From: Firm-04 sp045628085
GTDB lineage: Bacteria > Bacillota > Clostridia > Oscillospirales > Ruminococcaceae
Direction: 5' to 3'
NCBI GenBank assembly: GCA_045628085.1
Contig: JAZQOZ010000010.1
Coordinates: forward strand, 1-5,153
Length of the DNA: 5,153 nt
In this document: in pieces, positions 4,732-5,153 of the stretch
How positions within the stretch are numbered: position 1 is the stretch's first letter
Layout of the letters: each line of letters starts with the position of its first letter
Made by a program: the position numbers and the translations under genes
The notes under the pieces: model-generated
Database searches by the model: none
What the model saw: only the letters and a program-made list of their open reading frames with translations
What the model was told of the DNA's origin: nothing

Positions 4732-5153
4732 TACATATTGCAAACGGAGATTATCCGCGCTATGAAGAACTGCTCTTTGAGCGCGAAAAAGTACGCAAAG
4801 AAGCAGAACAGTATCAAATCGCGTATATCCGTGAATTGGGTGATTTGATCACCGCAGTATTTGAACAGAAAATCAAATGCATCGAACTGAAAAAGTCCAT
4901 TGCATTCTGCCAGATGAATCTCAACGCAGGAAAGCCGTTTGATGCAGAAGAATTACAGCAATATTTGACAGAGCATATGGCGGCATATTATGACCAGCTG
5001 AGCGATATGGTCGAGGAACAGAATGCGGTCAGAAAAATGGGCATTGTGGATGACACTACCCTGATTGCGGTCAAGAAAGTCTATTTTCGGATCGCAAAGC
5101 AGCTGCATCCTGACATCAATCCGCTGACACAGGAAAACGAACAGCTGATGGAA
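4722..5153 (+). CDS. J-domain-like protein (C-terminus outside window)
   Basis: The frame is open from ATG 4722 to the right edge, 144 codons. Residues 10-105 are mainly charged helix with coiled-coil character (YEELLFEREKVRKEAEQYQ, then FEQKIKCIELKKSIAF and EELQQYLTEHM). Residues 112-134 match helix II and the loop of a J domain: KKVYFRIAKQLHPDINP, with the HPD tripeptide at 129-131. In J-proteins HPD is essential for stimulating Hsp70 ATP hydrolysis. The typical helix I (YxxLGV) is not recognisable, so the fold is diverged, with the J domain at the C-terminal side rather than the N-terminus as in DnaJ. No G/F region or zinc fingers are visible. It is in an operon with the overlapping TPR protein. 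I infer a dedicated co-chaperone for an Hsp70-family protein probably encoded nearby. The HPD match is clear; the role is inferred. Confidence 0.8.
   Translation, partial: MELIHIANGDYPRYEELLFEREKVRKEAEQYQIAYIRELGDLITAVFEQKIKCIELKKSIAFCQMNLNAGKPFDAEELQQYLTEHMAAYYDQLSDMVEEQNAVRKMGIVDDTTLIAVKKVYFRIAKQLHPDINPLTQENEQLME

Overview
The window looks like a chromosomal stretch from a low-to-mid GC Firmicute of the gut Clostridia, most likely Ruminococcus or another Oscillospiraceae. The reasons are a secreted protein with clostridial-type Cys-x2-Cys repeats and GLUG repeats, a YolD-like protein of clostridial type, strong AGGAGG-type ribosome binding sites and near-consensus sigma-A promoters. This assignment is inference; no rRNA or other phylogenetic marker is present.

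Region 1 (1-2759, minus strand) is one long gene entering from the left edge. It encodes the first 897 residues of a secreted, modular, cysteine-rich surface protein. The order is signal peptide, beta-rich N-terminal region, Ig-like segment, InlB-B-repeat-like segment, one diverged and three well-conserved Cys-x2-Cys repeats, then a run of cysteine-bearing GLUG repeats. Its C-terminus, including any cell-wall anchor or dockerin, lies outside the window. Its promoter (TTGACA-N17-TATAAT) and ribosome binding site are clear at 2697-2759.

Region 2 (2760-3156) has no convincing intact gene. On the minus strand it carries what look like gene remnants: the 3' end of an unknown gene, a 59-codon ORF with a good Shine-Dalgarno site and ATGA overlap, and an out-of-frame 47-codon stretch with a protein-like sequence. 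These end abruptly next to a plus-strand YolD-like gene (3157-3549). That gene begins at what is normally an internal methionine, lacks a ribosome binding site and lacks its usual DNA polymerase partner. I read the join near 3150 as a recombination or deletion scar from a lost mobile or phage-like segment. A good intrinsic terminator follows at 3564-3593.

Region 3 (3594-5153, plus strand) is the start of an operon. An extended -10 promoter and a leader of roughly 140 nt with a perfect 19-bp inverted repeat lead into a Sel1/TPR-repeat protein (start at 3844, not the upstream ATG at 3820). This overlaps by 10 nt a J-domain-like protein with an HPD motif that runs off the right edge. The pair suggests a dedicated co-chaperone module: a TPR scaffold plus an Hsp70-stimulating J-protein. 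An Hsp70-family gene downstream is predicted but not visible.
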